Positions 1 to 5,335 of a stretch of 23,643 bases of DNA are shown piece after piece. Source of the stretch: a virus; the IMG/VR virus record IMGVR_UViG_3300032287_004066, positions 1 through 23,643 of that record, one strand, 5' to 3'. The position numbers and the translations under genes were made by a program. The notes below the pieces were generated by a model, which saw only the letters and a list, made by a program, of their open reading frames with translations, did no database searches and was not told the origin of the DNA. The stretch's first letter is position 1, and each line of letters begins with the position of its first letter.

Positions 1-1
1 C

Positions 2-217
2 AGTTACAAGACAGCAGACAATGAATTCGGAATGATTACCGTTACAGGTGAAGATCACCTCGATGCCGAAGCCACATTCTACACCATTGCAGACGATAAT
101 GGGTGGGCGATCGAGGAAGTGATGAGTGTGAGTGCCATATTAGAGATGACAGACGATGTTTATGAGATGGAAGACCAGGATAGCTGGTTAGACCAGTATG
201 TTAAATTGTATTATTAG
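2..217 (+). CDS. Small, very acidic protein of unknown function, 5' end outside window
   Basis: The reading frame is open from the left edge of the window to a TAA at 215-217, so the true start is probably outside. An internal ATG at 32 would give 61 residues. From that ATG the protein has 16 Asp/Glu and only one Lys, with acidic clusters near both the middle and the C-terminus, and no signal peptide or membrane segment. I do not recognise a family. The gene heads a run of small genes separated by GC hairpins, an arrangement typical of the accessory or host-takeover regions of large phages. An extreme negative charge is compatible with a DNA-mimic or an inhibitor that binds a basic surface, but nothing in the sequence proves this. 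Confidence 0.6.
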   Translation, partial: SYKTADNEFGMITVTGEDHLDAEATFYTIADDNGWAIEEVMSVSAILEMTDDVYEMEDQDSWLDQYVKLYY

Positions 218-247
218 AATATAAACACCATATCGAATAATTAATGT

Positions 248-266
248 GACGGGGCAACGCCCCGTC
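248..266 (+). terminator. GC hairpin between small genes, terminator-like
   Basis: There is a perfect 8-bp stem, GACGGGGC / GCCCCGTC, closed by a 3-base AAC loop, 30 bp after the stop of the first gene. It is followed by CTTATATTC rather than a long T run, so it is not a classical intrinsic terminator. It may be a terminator, a processing site or a 5' leader structure for the 296 gene. A second hairpin of the same design lies at 479-498, and the bases that follow both hairpins are also alike. Confidence 0.55.
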
Positions 267-295
267 CTTATATTCACGTTATAAAATTAAATGAT

Positions 296-469
296 ATGAG
301 TACAGAGATTTTGAATTTGGTTATTGTAATTTCTAATTGGACAAAGAATAACCCGTTAGCCGAGAAGAGGATCCCATTTAAGGGTACATGGAGTGAGGGA
401 GTTGAGAGGGTAAACCAGCTCCGAGCCGAAAACCCTAAATGGTATATTGGGTTAAAGTGGCCCTGTTAA
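296..469 (+). CDS. Small protein of unknown function, 57 aa
   Basis: ATG at 296 opens a 57-codon frame ending in TAA at 467-469. The product begins MSTEILNLVIVISNWTKNNP, is rich in Trp (residues 15, 32, 49 and 55) and ends in KWPC. No signal peptide, membrane segment or known motif is visible. Support for a real gene comes from context: it has the same upstream layout as the 526 gene (GC hairpin, then TTAYATTC, then an A/T-rich stretch, then ATGAGTA about 28-29 bp after the hairpin). It also fills the space between two hairpins almost exactly. Its function is unknown. Confidence 0.6.
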   Translation: MSTEILNLVIVISNWTKNNPLAEKRIPFKGTWSEGVERVNQLRAENPKWYIGLKWPC

Positions 470-478
470 GATAGAAAC

Positions 479-498
479 GGTGGGGCAAAAGCCCCACC
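479..498 (+). terminator. Second GC hairpin between small genes, terminator-like
   Basis: There is a perfect 8-bp stem, GGTGGGGC / GCCCCACC, with an AAAA loop, 9 bp after the stop of the 296 gene and 27 bp before the 526 start. The stem sequence differs from the 248-266 hairpin at matched positions while pairing is kept (GACGGGGC versus GGTGGGGC), which suggests the structure matters. It is followed by TTACATTC, compared with TTATATTC after the first hairpin. Confidence 0.55.
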
Positions 499-525
499 TT
501 ACATTCCCATCATAATTAAAAATTA

Positions 526-768
526 ATGAGTATGAATTACATGATTAACGACAGTGCAAGTAAGCAGATGGCAATCGAGTTCGCTAAATGGACTGTATTG
601 AACGGTATGCACATATCAGACCTTACATTCGAGGAGATGTTCGAGTGCTGGGTAAGTGAGCTGGATAACCAGGCAACCAGTGAGGTAGTGGATGATGAGG
701 TGGATATGCAGCAATGGGATGACCTGGAGCTACAGTTCGAGTATATGTCCGGTGCCTACGAGGAGTAA
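526..768 (+). CDS. Acidic protein of unknown function, 80 aa
   Basis: The 80-residue product carries 19 Asp/Glu and two Lys, concentrated in the C-terminal half (VVDDEVDMQQWDDLELQFEY). No signal peptide or membrane segment is seen and no family is recognised. ATG at 526 is preferred over the in-frame ATG at 532 because the ATGAGTA start and the upstream hairpin spacing match the 296 gene. The strong acidity resembles the partial first gene. A DNA-mimic or host-protein inhibitor role is only a guess from charge and position. Confidence 0.7.
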   Translation: MSMNYMINDSASKQMAIEFAKWTVLNGMHISDLTFEEMFECWVSELDNQATSEVVDDEVDMQQWDDLELQFEYMSGAYEE

Positions 769-770
769 AA

Positions 771-896
771 GACCGGCGATCGCGGGGTGCCATCGGTTGA
801 TGGCGGACCGCCCGCGGTCGATAGCGATCCGATAGCGGGATGATCGCGATCTGCTCCCATGCCAACCGCGGTCCATCGACGGGGCGGTGTCGGCGT
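771..896 (+). other. GC-rich palindromic island, possible structured RNA or boundary element
   Basis: About 125 bp of very GC-rich DNA lies inside otherwise AT-rich phage sequence, between the 526 and 1004 genes. It is packed with inverted repeats: GCGATCGC (776-783), GCCATC-GGTT-GATGGC (789-804), GACCGC-CC-GCGGTC (806-819), GATAGCGATC paired with GATCGCGATC (820-829 and 842-851, one mismatch), and ACCGCGGT (865-872). It ends in GGCG followed by seven A. I see no convincing gene on either strand. Downstream, TATTCACG at 912-919 repeats the octamer at 271-278 that follows the first GC hairpin. The rest of the gap to 1003 holds only the 947-960 motif and a TATTTATT at 981-988. Confidence 0.5.
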
Positions 897-946
897 AAAA
901 AAAGGGATATGTATTCACGACTCGCACACGATCTTTACCCATCGAC

Positions 947-960
947 AGTATATACGCATA
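947..960 (+). promoter_or_regulatory. AGTATATACGCATA motif upstream of the lipoprotein gene
   Basis: AGTATATACGCATA is nearly identical (13 of 14) to AGTATATACGTATA at 2041-2054. Both copies end their GTATATAC core exactly 48 bp before a start codon (1004 and 2098). TATTTATT follows at 981-988. The core GTATATAC is a palindrome, so this could be an operator or part of a promoter. Confidence 0.4.
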
Positions 961-1003
961 TATCTTACCAAAATCCACAATATTTATTACAAATAACACG
1001 AAT

Positions 1004-1264
1004 ATGAAACGATATCTGCTCACTTTTCTGCTAGTAATTGGATTCAGTAGCTGCTATGTGTACGATGAAGTACGCGTTAATTCGGCGCCTCAACCGCGTT
1101 TTTATTGGGACCCTATATATGGCTACCCACATTACTATTATACACGTCCACAAACTATTATTGTTGTGCCTCGTCAACCAAAGGTGCGTGTTATACAGGA
1201 ACCTCGTAGAAATGCGTTTGGACCAACAGCACCTCCGTCTGCACCTAGATATCCACGCCAGTAA
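1004..1264 (+). CDS. Small predicted lipoprotein, 86 aa
   Basis: The N-terminus is a clear lipoprotein signal: MKR, a hydrophobic run (YLLTFLLVIGF), then the lipobox FSSC with Cys17 as the lipidation site. The mature part is about 70 residues, rich in Tyr, Pro and Arg (YWDPIYGYPHYYYTRP, PPSAPRYPRQ) and looks extended or disordered. It should sit on the inner or outer membrane of the infected cell. Small phage lipoproteins often act in superinfection exclusion or in late envelope events, but no specific family is recognisable here. It is preceded by the 947-960 motif and stands alone before a gap. ATG at 1004 gives the complete signal peptide. Confidence 0.7.
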   Translation: MKRYLLTFLLVIGFSSCYVYDEVRVNSAPQPRFYWDPIYGYPHYYYTRPQTIIVVPRQPKVRVIQEPRRNAFGPTAPPSAPRYPRQ

Positions 1265-1307
1265 CAAGCACCAATACGAACATTTCCAAAGAAGGATGAC
1301 AAAAAAT

Positions 1308-1326
1308 AGTTTAAACCCAGTTTAAA
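1308..1326. repeat. AGTTTAAA tandem/inverted repeat
   Basis: AGTTTAAA occurs twice, 11 bp apart (1308-1315 and 1319-1326), and TTTAAAC / GTTTAAA form a 7-bp stem around a CCA loop. It lies in the gap after the lipoprotein gene and before a possible short gene. It could be an operator or a weak hairpin; nothing decides between these. Confidence 0.35.
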
Positions 1327-1369
1327 TCACTTTGCAATATGTCAAAGATCTCTTTTAAACACCCTCCTT

Positions 1370-1543
1370 ATGTCGACCAAGTATATACAAGATAGTTTGA
1401 TGCTAACAAAAGAGGCGTTTGAAGAATATATATTAAAACAACGTCAGGCCGAAGCAACTAGCTACGGTTTGACGTTGGAACAGTATCAGCAGGCGGTTCT
1501 AAGTGGGAGTTGCGTTCAATCGATTCCGCCAATAAAATATTAG
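1370..1543 (+). CDS. Possible small protein, 57 aa, overlapping the opposite-strand nuclease gene
   Basis: ATG at 1370 opens 57 codons to TAG at 1541-1543. A start at the in-frame ATG at 1400 (47 aa) is also possible, and it would leave AGTATATAC at 1380-1388 as an upstream element at the same 11-bp spacing seen before 15940. The sequence (YILKQRQAEATSYGLTLEQY in the middle) has ordinary protein composition and helix-like spacing. The last 86 bp overlap the 3' end of the convergent GIY-YIG gene. That overlap lowers confidence, although it could mean the nuclease gene was inserted next to, or into, an older gene. No family is recognised. Confidence 0.4.
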   Translation: MSTKYIQDSLMLTKEAFEEYILKQRQAEATSYGLTLEQYQQAVLSGSCVQSIPPIKY

Positions 1544-2006
1544 TGAAATCCCTACCCAAATCTTCAATTATTTGTTGAGCAATATTTGATGTAACACCAA
1601 ACATTTCTTTATCTTCATTTACACGGTATTGTCTCAGGTGCTCATGAATACGATGCTCAAGAATTCCAGATGCATAACACGGGAATGAGTAAACAGGAAT
1701 CCACGGTGTAGGAACACCAGTCGCTTTACTAATTTCACGAGCGCGTTCTTCTACAGTACGGGTAGTCATCCCAATTTTAACCATATTGGGAATTGAACGA
1801 TTAACTAAAATATAGATGTATTCTCTTGGGCGAACACCACCGGATGAGTCAGTTAACGGTTGAGCGAGATAAACAACGTCTTCCCATCCCTCGGGCATGT
1901 CGGATGAGGGTACAAGAGAATAATGCGTTGCTCTTTTATGTTCACCTGGTTTTAGTTTAATGTAATATTGCATTTCCTCAATAGGAATTCTTGTAAATTC
2001 ACTCAT
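1458..2006 (-). CDS. GIY-YIG nuclease, T5orf172-type
   Basis: The 182-residue protein has the hallmarks of the T5orf172/MUG113 branch of the GIY-YIG superfamily: YIYIL at residues 63-67 (first strand), VKIGMT at 76-81 (second strand), TVEERAREI at 84-92 with the candidate catalytic Arg90, and ILEHRIHEHL with a candidate metal-binding Glu near residue 118, followed by KEMFGV. The N-terminal 60 residues are a separate, unrecognised region. Proteins of this type in phages are usually selfish or homing-type nucleases, and some act in DNA processing. It is the only gene on the minus strand, which fits independent acquisition. Its start is divergent from the 2098 gene across a 91-bp gap. Confidence 0.75.
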   Translation of the reverse strand: MSEFTRIPIEEMQYYIKLKPGEHKRATHYSLVPSSDMPEGWEDVVYLAQPLTDSSGGVRPREYIYILVNRSIPNMVKIGMTTRTVEERAREISKATGVPTPWIPVYSFPCYASGILEHRIHEHLRQYRVNEDKEMFGVTSNIAQQIIEDLGRDFTNILLAESIERNSHLEPPADTVPTSNRS

Positions 2007-2029
2007 AGAGGAAATATAAGATTTCTATT

Positions 2030-2056
2030 TTGACAAAAGAAGTATATACGTATAGA
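2030..2056 (+). promoter_or_regulatory. Promoter-like region with TATACGTATA palindrome
   Basis: TTGACA at 2030-2035 is followed after 15 bp by TATAGA at 2051-2056, a short-spaced sigma70-like arrangement. Overlapping it is AGTATATACGTATA (2041-2054), which contains the perfect palindrome TATACGTATA. The palindrome recurs at 20612-20621 upstream of the TonB receptor. The region lies between the divergent nuclease gene and the 2098 gene and could serve either or be an operator. Confidence 0.4.
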
Positions 2057-2086
2057 AGGAGTTGTAGTAGGAGCAGTGCATTGCAA

Positions 2087-2094
2087 TATTTATA
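2087..2094 (+). promoter_or_regulatory. TATTTATA octamer, putative phage late promoter element
   Basis: This is an exact TATTTATA, 3 bp before the 2098 ATG. The same octamer precedes 3784, 6598, 10073 and 15940. With only 3 bp to the start codon, any transcript that begins about 6 bp downstream would be leaderless or start inside the gene, so its role here is less certain than at the longer-spaced sites. Confidence 0.5.
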
Positions 2095-2097
2095 GAC

Positions 2098-2355
2098 ATG
2101 GCAACATTTAAAATTAAAGCTGAAGATAAAGCAGCGTTTATCAACAAACTGGAAAAATTAGGGATAAAAGTAAGTACTGCTAATATGAAAAGTGGAACTG
2201 ATTCCCGCGGAGGTAAAACTATAAAATGGTTTACATTCGACGTTCCAAATCCGGATGATGTTAAACAAATAAAAGCAATGTTACGTCAATCACCTGCTAT
2301 TACAAAGTTAAAAGAAGAAATTAGAAGAGAAATAAAAAAATATTTGGAATCGTAA
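2098..2355 (+). CDS. Small basic protein of unknown function, 85 aa
   Basis: The 85-residue product is rich in Lys and Glu, with a helix-strand-helix look: an N-terminal KAEDKAAFINKLEKLGI helix, a central strand GGKTIKWFTFDVPNPDD, and a C-terminal charged helix (KLKEEIRREIKKYLES). The pattern suggests a compact alpha/beta fold, perhaps nucleic-acid or protein binding, but no family is recognised. It has no signal peptide. It is the first gene after the divergent nuclease gene and is preceded both by the TATACGTATA region and by a TATTTATA octamer. Confidence 0.7.
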   Translation: MATFKIKAEDKAAFINKLEKLGIKVSTANMKSGTDSRGGKTIKWFTFDVPNPDDVKQIKAMLRQSPAITKLKEEIRREIKKYLES

Positions 2356-2444
2356 AAAAGTTTCGGTAACTTCAACCTACGGTTGGTTTGAGAAATAGGG
2401 GAATGGGGAAACCGGCGCCGGGGTTAGAAATAAAAATAATAATT
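2356..2444 (+). promoter_or_regulatory. Structured leader with hairpin and CCGGCGCCGG palindrome
   Basis: This 89-bp gap holds a CAACC-TAC-GGTTG hairpin (2373-2385), then the G-rich stretch AGGGGAATGGGG, then a perfect 10-bp palindrome CCGGCGCCGG (2412-2421), which is striking in such AT-rich DNA. An A/T-rich run leads into the 2445 start. It may be a terminator/leader pair or an RNA control element. The reading frame of the next gene could extend back through it to a TTG at 2388, which I do not favour. Confidence 0.35.
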
Positions 2445-2648
2445 ATGCGTTATAAAAACAATGTTTTAGACAAATTAGAGCAACTAAATTCAACAGCAAA
2501 TCGAATTCAATTTCAAATAAACAGAGGAGGAACTCAAGATCAAGTTACCGAATCGATTGAAATGTTAAAAGAACAAATTGAAGGTATACGTGAAGTTATT
2601 TCTGTAGAATCTGATGATTTTGAACAGCAATTTGCACCAAGACAATAA
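2445..2648 (+). CDS. Small coiled-coil-like protein of unknown function, 67 aa
   Basis: The product from ATG 2445 starts MRYKNNVLDKLEQLNSTANR and is almost entirely helical in pattern, with heptad-like spacing of Leu/Ile up to about residue 50, then an acidic tail. I chose ATG 2445 over the TTG at 2388 because AATAATTATG matches the A/T-rich starts used across this window, and because the extra 19 codons would cross the GC palindrome. It ends 2 bp before the next gene and is probably co-transcribed with it. No family is recognised; a small adaptor or oligomeric protein is possible. Confidence 0.7.
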   Translation: MRYKNNVLDKLEQLNSTANRIQFQINRGGTQDQVTESIEMLKEQIEGIREVISVESDDFEQQFAPRQ

Positions 2649-2650
2649 TT

Positions 2651-2923
2651 ATGATGTGGAGTTGGTTAATAGGAATTCACGTTATTGAATTAATTGCTGT
2701 TGGTATATTCTTTCTTATTAGACGAAATTATATACTTGAAAAAGCAATTAACGATCAACAACAATACATTAATGCTATAAGCATTATTGTTGCTAATTCT
2801 GACGCTAAATTAAAAGAATTAGATGTAATGGGTGCTTTTCAAGCAGACGATGAAGTAGGAACTTTCTTTGCTAATTTAAGGGAAATCCAAGATATATTAA
2901 ATGAATTCAATAATCGTAAATAA
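2651..2923 (+). CDS. Small membrane-anchored protein, 90 aa
   Basis: One N-terminal membrane segment (about residues 4-24, LIGIHVIELIAVGIFFLI) is followed by RRNY, which predicts an N-out/C-in orientation, then a mostly helical, acidic cytoplasmic part (DVMGAFQADDEVGTFF, IQDILNEF). Small single-span proteins of this layout are common in T4-like marine phages, but I cannot name a function. A holin is one possibility given the endolysin at 9208, yet it is far from that gene and sits in an early-looking block. Two adjacent ATG codons (2651, 2654) offer alternative starts. Confidence 0.7.
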   Translation: MMWSWLIGIHVIELIAVGIFFLIRRNYILEKAINDQQQYINAISIIVANSDAKLKELDVMGAFQADDEVGTFFANLREIQDILNEFNNRK

Positions 2924-2926
2924 CGA

Positions 2927-2958
2927 TTTGGCTGTGTGATTTTCTCTCATTATATTGG
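2927..2958 (+). promoter_or_regulatory. Host-type (Bacteroidota) promoter for the late sigma gene
   Basis: TTTG at 2927-2930 is followed after 20 bp by TATATTGG at 2951-2958. This matches the Bacteroidota primary-sigma consensus TTTG-N(17-23)-TAnnTTTG at 7 of 8 positions of the downstream box. It lies 22 bp before the 2981 ATG. The same pattern is found before the primase gene (18844-18874). Confidence 0.5.
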
Positions 2959-2980
2959 GATTAAAAATTAGGAAATCACT

Positions 2981-3754
2981 ATGTCATATTTTGATACATA
3001 TGGTGCCGATATATTCGATGACGACAAATTGGCACTCACCAAACGAGGTAAACCGCGTAAGCGTAAACCAAAAGAACCTCGTATTTACTTTACTCAAGAC
3101 ACTGAAGACGCGATTGTGGAATATCTTGCCTGTACGGATCAAGATGAACGCAATCGCATCTATAATGAACGTATTGAATATGGCTTTTATAAATTAGCCG
3201 AAAATATTATTCATACGTTTAAATTTTACTATACGGATACTGATACGATAGAGGAACTCAAACACGAGGTTATTACATTTTTACTTGAAAAGCTTCACCT
3301 TTACAAACCTGAAAAAGGTAAGGCGTTTTCCTACTTCGGTACGATTGCTAAACGTTATCTAATTGTTTACAATGAGAATAATTATAAGAAACTTCAAGAA
3401 CGAGCTGATGTAGATGAATCTGATGACGATCAAATGCAGCTTTATGAGAATGATAGAAGTTTAGAGAACTTATTTAATGAAAATAATTTTATGGATCATT
3501 ATATTAGATATATTGATGCTCATATATTTAAATTATTTCCTAAAAAACAAGATGCTCAAACAGCAGACGCAATTGTTGAATTATTTCGTAAACGTGAAAC
3601 GCTGGAGATATTTAATAAAAAAGCACTATACATTTATATACGTGAAATAACAGATGTATCTACTCCTCAAATTACCAAAATAATTAAAAAACTTAAAGCA
3701 TTGTACATCCAGCTATACAATGATTATTATCAACATGGATATATAAAGATTTAA
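2981..3754 (+). CDS. gp55: gp55-like late-transcription sigma factor
   Basis: The 257-residue protein has a sigma region 2-like core at about residues 70-140: LAENIIHTFKF, an acidic helix TIEELKHEVITFLLEKLHLY, KPEKGKAFSYFGTIAKRYLI, then ENNYKKL. This pattern is characteristic of T4 gp55-type sigma factors, which bind host RNA polymerase core and recognise a single -10-like late promoter box. It is longer than T4 gp55 (185 aa). The extra C-terminal part (about 218-245, YIREITDVSTPQITKIIKKL) looks like a helix-turn-helix. The gene has a host-type promoter and lies directly upstream of the structural block, whose operons each start with TATTTATA. Assignment as a late sigma is fairly secure; the HTH is inference. 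Confidence 0.75.
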   Translation: MSYFDTYGADIFDDDKLALTKRGKPRKRKPKEPRIYFTQDTEDAIVEYLACTDQDERNRIYNERIEYGFYKLAENIIHTFKFYYTDTDTIEELKHEVITFLLEKLHLYKPEKGKAFSYFGTIAKRYLIVYNENNYKKLQERADVDESDDDQMQLYENDRSLENLFNENNFMDHYIRYIDAHIFKLFPKKQDAQTADAIVELFRKRETLEIFNKKALYIYIREITDVSTPQITKIIKKLKALYIQLYNDYYQHGYIKI

Positions 3755-3761
3755 TTACTTA

Positions 3762-3769
3762 TATTTATA
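3762..3769 (+). promoter_or_regulatory. TATTTATA octamer heading the gp5 operon
   Basis: An exact TATTTATA lies 14 bp before ATG 3784, in a 29-bp gap after the sigma gene. It overlaps TATACGTA (3766-3773), a near copy of the palindrome seen at 2045 and 20612. If it acts as a -10-type box, transcription would start about 8 bp before the ATG. Confidence 0.55.
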
Positions 3770-3783
3770 CGTAAACGCAAATT

Positions 3784-4185
3784 ATGTCTAATTTTGATGA
3801 TGTTACAATATTTGGAAACACATCACTAGCTGACCTGTTCAAGCAGATCCATAGGAATAATAAAGATGTTGATAAACAAATCAACGAGCTCATTGATACT
3901 CTTAAACCTATTGCTACTTCTAACGCCGGTTCTGCAGTGATGTTAATGCCTACTGTTAAAGATTTAATTGATGTTAACGTTAAAAACAACGAACAATTAA
4001 TTAAAATGGCGGGTATAGCACAACGTGCTGCTACTGCTAATGCTACTCAAGATACAGGATTTATAGATATGGATGAAATAAGTGCTCTTTTAGAAGAACA
4101 AAAAACTATACAAGAACAAGGTCAAAAATTATTAGAACAAATTCCTCAACAACCTCAAATTGAAGTAAATGGTAGTAAGGTATAA
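3784..4185 (+). CDS. Conserved-looking phage protein of unknown function, 133 aa, before gp5
   Basis: The N-terminal stretch FGNTSLADLFKQIHRNNKDV is followed by helices (QINELIDTLKPI), a central hydrophobic VMLMPTVKDLIDVNVKNNEQL and a Gln-rich coiled C-terminus (LLEQIPQQPQIEV). The pattern recalls small conserved proteins of T4-like marine phages found beside tail genes, with no assigned role. Its 3' end overlaps the gp5-like gene by 17 bp, so the two are translationally coupled and probably functionally linked, for example as a baseplate assembly factor. It is the first gene after the 3762 octamer. Confidence 0.7.
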   Translation: MSNFDDVTIFGNTSLADLFKQIHRNNKDVDKQINELIDTLKPIATSNAGSAVMLMPTVKDLIDVNVKNNEQLIKMAGIAQRAATANATQDTGFIDMDEISALLEEQKTIQEQGQKLLEQIPQQPQIEVNGSKV

Positions 4186-5335
4186 TTTAGGATCTATAAT
4201 TTCTTCTATTGGTAAAAATAATTATACACCTCCTAATAAGTCACAAATTGGAAGAGTATATGGAGTTGTTACTACTGAAAATACCCCTACTAAAAAACAA
4301 TTTGAACGTGCTGGTGGATTTAGTGGGATAGGTACTATATTTTATTTAGATTATGCTCAATCTAAAAATATAGTAGGTAATATAGATGATGATTTTTATG
4401 ATACTTGCAAACCAGCCAAACCTTTAAGTCCTCAAGATCAATACTACCCAGTTAACGGGGAATTAGTTTTTATAGAACAAGGACCCTCTCCTGTATCCCA
4501 AATATCTAATACAGCAGGGTTTAAATATTATTCAATAATTAATTTATGGAATAATTCCCAACAAAATGCCCAACCAGCAAATAATGATGCTAGTTTAGGT
4601 CTTACATTCTGTGAAAATCCAGATGTTAGACCTCTAATACCGTACGATGGGGATAATATATTAGGAGGAAGACAAGGGTCTTCTTTAAGATTTACTAGTA
4701 CAACAAGAGGAGTAACTCCAGAAAATGAATGGAGTGAAATAGGAGTAAAATGTGACCCTATTACTATATTAACAAATGGATTAGATTATGACCCAAATAA
4801 AAATTACTATATTGAGCAAATAAATAAAGATAAATCATCAATATATTTAACTTCAGCTCAAAAAATACCCTTAATAACAGATAAAACAGGAGTATTAAAT
4901 AATTTAACTAATCCTTTAAATGTTCCTGATTATATAAATTCTCAAATTATATTAAATAGTGATAGAGTAGTATTAAACTCTAAAGCAGATGATATAATGA
5001 TATTTGCTACTAAAAATATTGAAATTAATACTAAAAATATTATTAATTTAAATGCAGATGAAAGAGTACATTTAAATGCTAATACTGTATTTTTGGGACC
5101 TTACCCTAAAGCCGGTCCCCAACCTGTATTATTAGGATGGGAAACCTATAAAGTATTTAAACATTTAACTAAAACTCTTAGTAAACTTTCATCTCAATTA
5201 TCTAGTGCTGTTAGTACTCAAGAAGGCAGTGCTATAACAAGTTTACAAGTTGCTGGGAAAGAACTATCAAGCAATATAAAAAAGTTAAATAAATTATTAA
5301 AAAATATTCCTTCTAAAAATGTATTTACTTCATAA
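4169..5335 (+). CDS. gp5: gp5-like baseplate hub / central spike protein
   Basis: The 388-residue product resembles the gp5-type hub protein of T4-like cyanophages and related phages. An N-terminal OB-fold-like region (about 25-130: IGRVYGVVTT, YPVNGELVFIEQGP, SIINLWNN) leads to the linker EWSEIGVKCDPITILTNG (near 187) and DKSSIYLTSAQKIPL. Then comes a repetitive strand-rich stretch (about 257-308: IILNSDRVVLNSKADDIMIF and following repeats), as expected for the trimeric beta-prism needle. A C-terminal helical tail follows PVLLGWETYKVF. T4 gp5 (575 aa) has an inserted lysozyme domain; none is visible here. It overlaps its neighbours by 17 bp and 1 bp. Confidence 0.8.
   Translation: MVVRYNLGSIISSIGKNNYTPPNKSQIGRVYGVVTTENTPTKKQFERAGGFSGIGTIFYLDYAQSKNIVGNIDDDFYDTCKPAKPLSPQDQYYPVNGELVFIEQGPSPVSQISNTAGFKYYSIINLWNNSQQNAQPANNDASLGLTFCENPDVRPLIPYDGDNILGGRQGSSLRFTSTTRGVTPENEWSEIGVKCDPITILTNGLDYDPNKNYYIEQINKDKSSIYLTSAQKIPLITDKTGVLNNLTNPLNVPDYINSQIILNSDRVVLNSKADDIMIFATKNIEINTKNIINLNADERVHLNANTVFLGPYPKAGPQPVLLGWETYKVFKHLTKTLSKLSSQLSSAVSTQEGSAITSLQVAGKELSSNIKKLNKLLKNIPSKNVFTS

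Noticed and set aside
776-783. GCGATCGC, the cyanobacterial HIP1 palindrome
   Set aside because: There is a single copy in a palindrome-rich patch and none elsewhere noticed. The rest of the window points to Bacteroidota, so it is not evidence of a cyanobacterial host.
623-1023. Minus-strand frames of 80 and 97 codons across the GC-rich island
   Set aside because: Both oppose the 526 gene and arise from the lack of stop codons in GC-rich DNA. The products are Arg/Pro/His-rich low-complexity sequences without domain signs.
2388-2444. TTG start at 2388 extending the 2445 gene by 19 codons
   Set aside because: The added stretch crosses the G-rich run and the CCGGCGCCGG palindrome and has an odd composition. 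ATG 2445 has the A/T-rich leader common in this window.
2955-3197. 80-codon plus-strand frame overlapping the sigma gene
   Set aside because: It lies in another frame of the well-supported sigma factor, with no motif and an unlikely composition.
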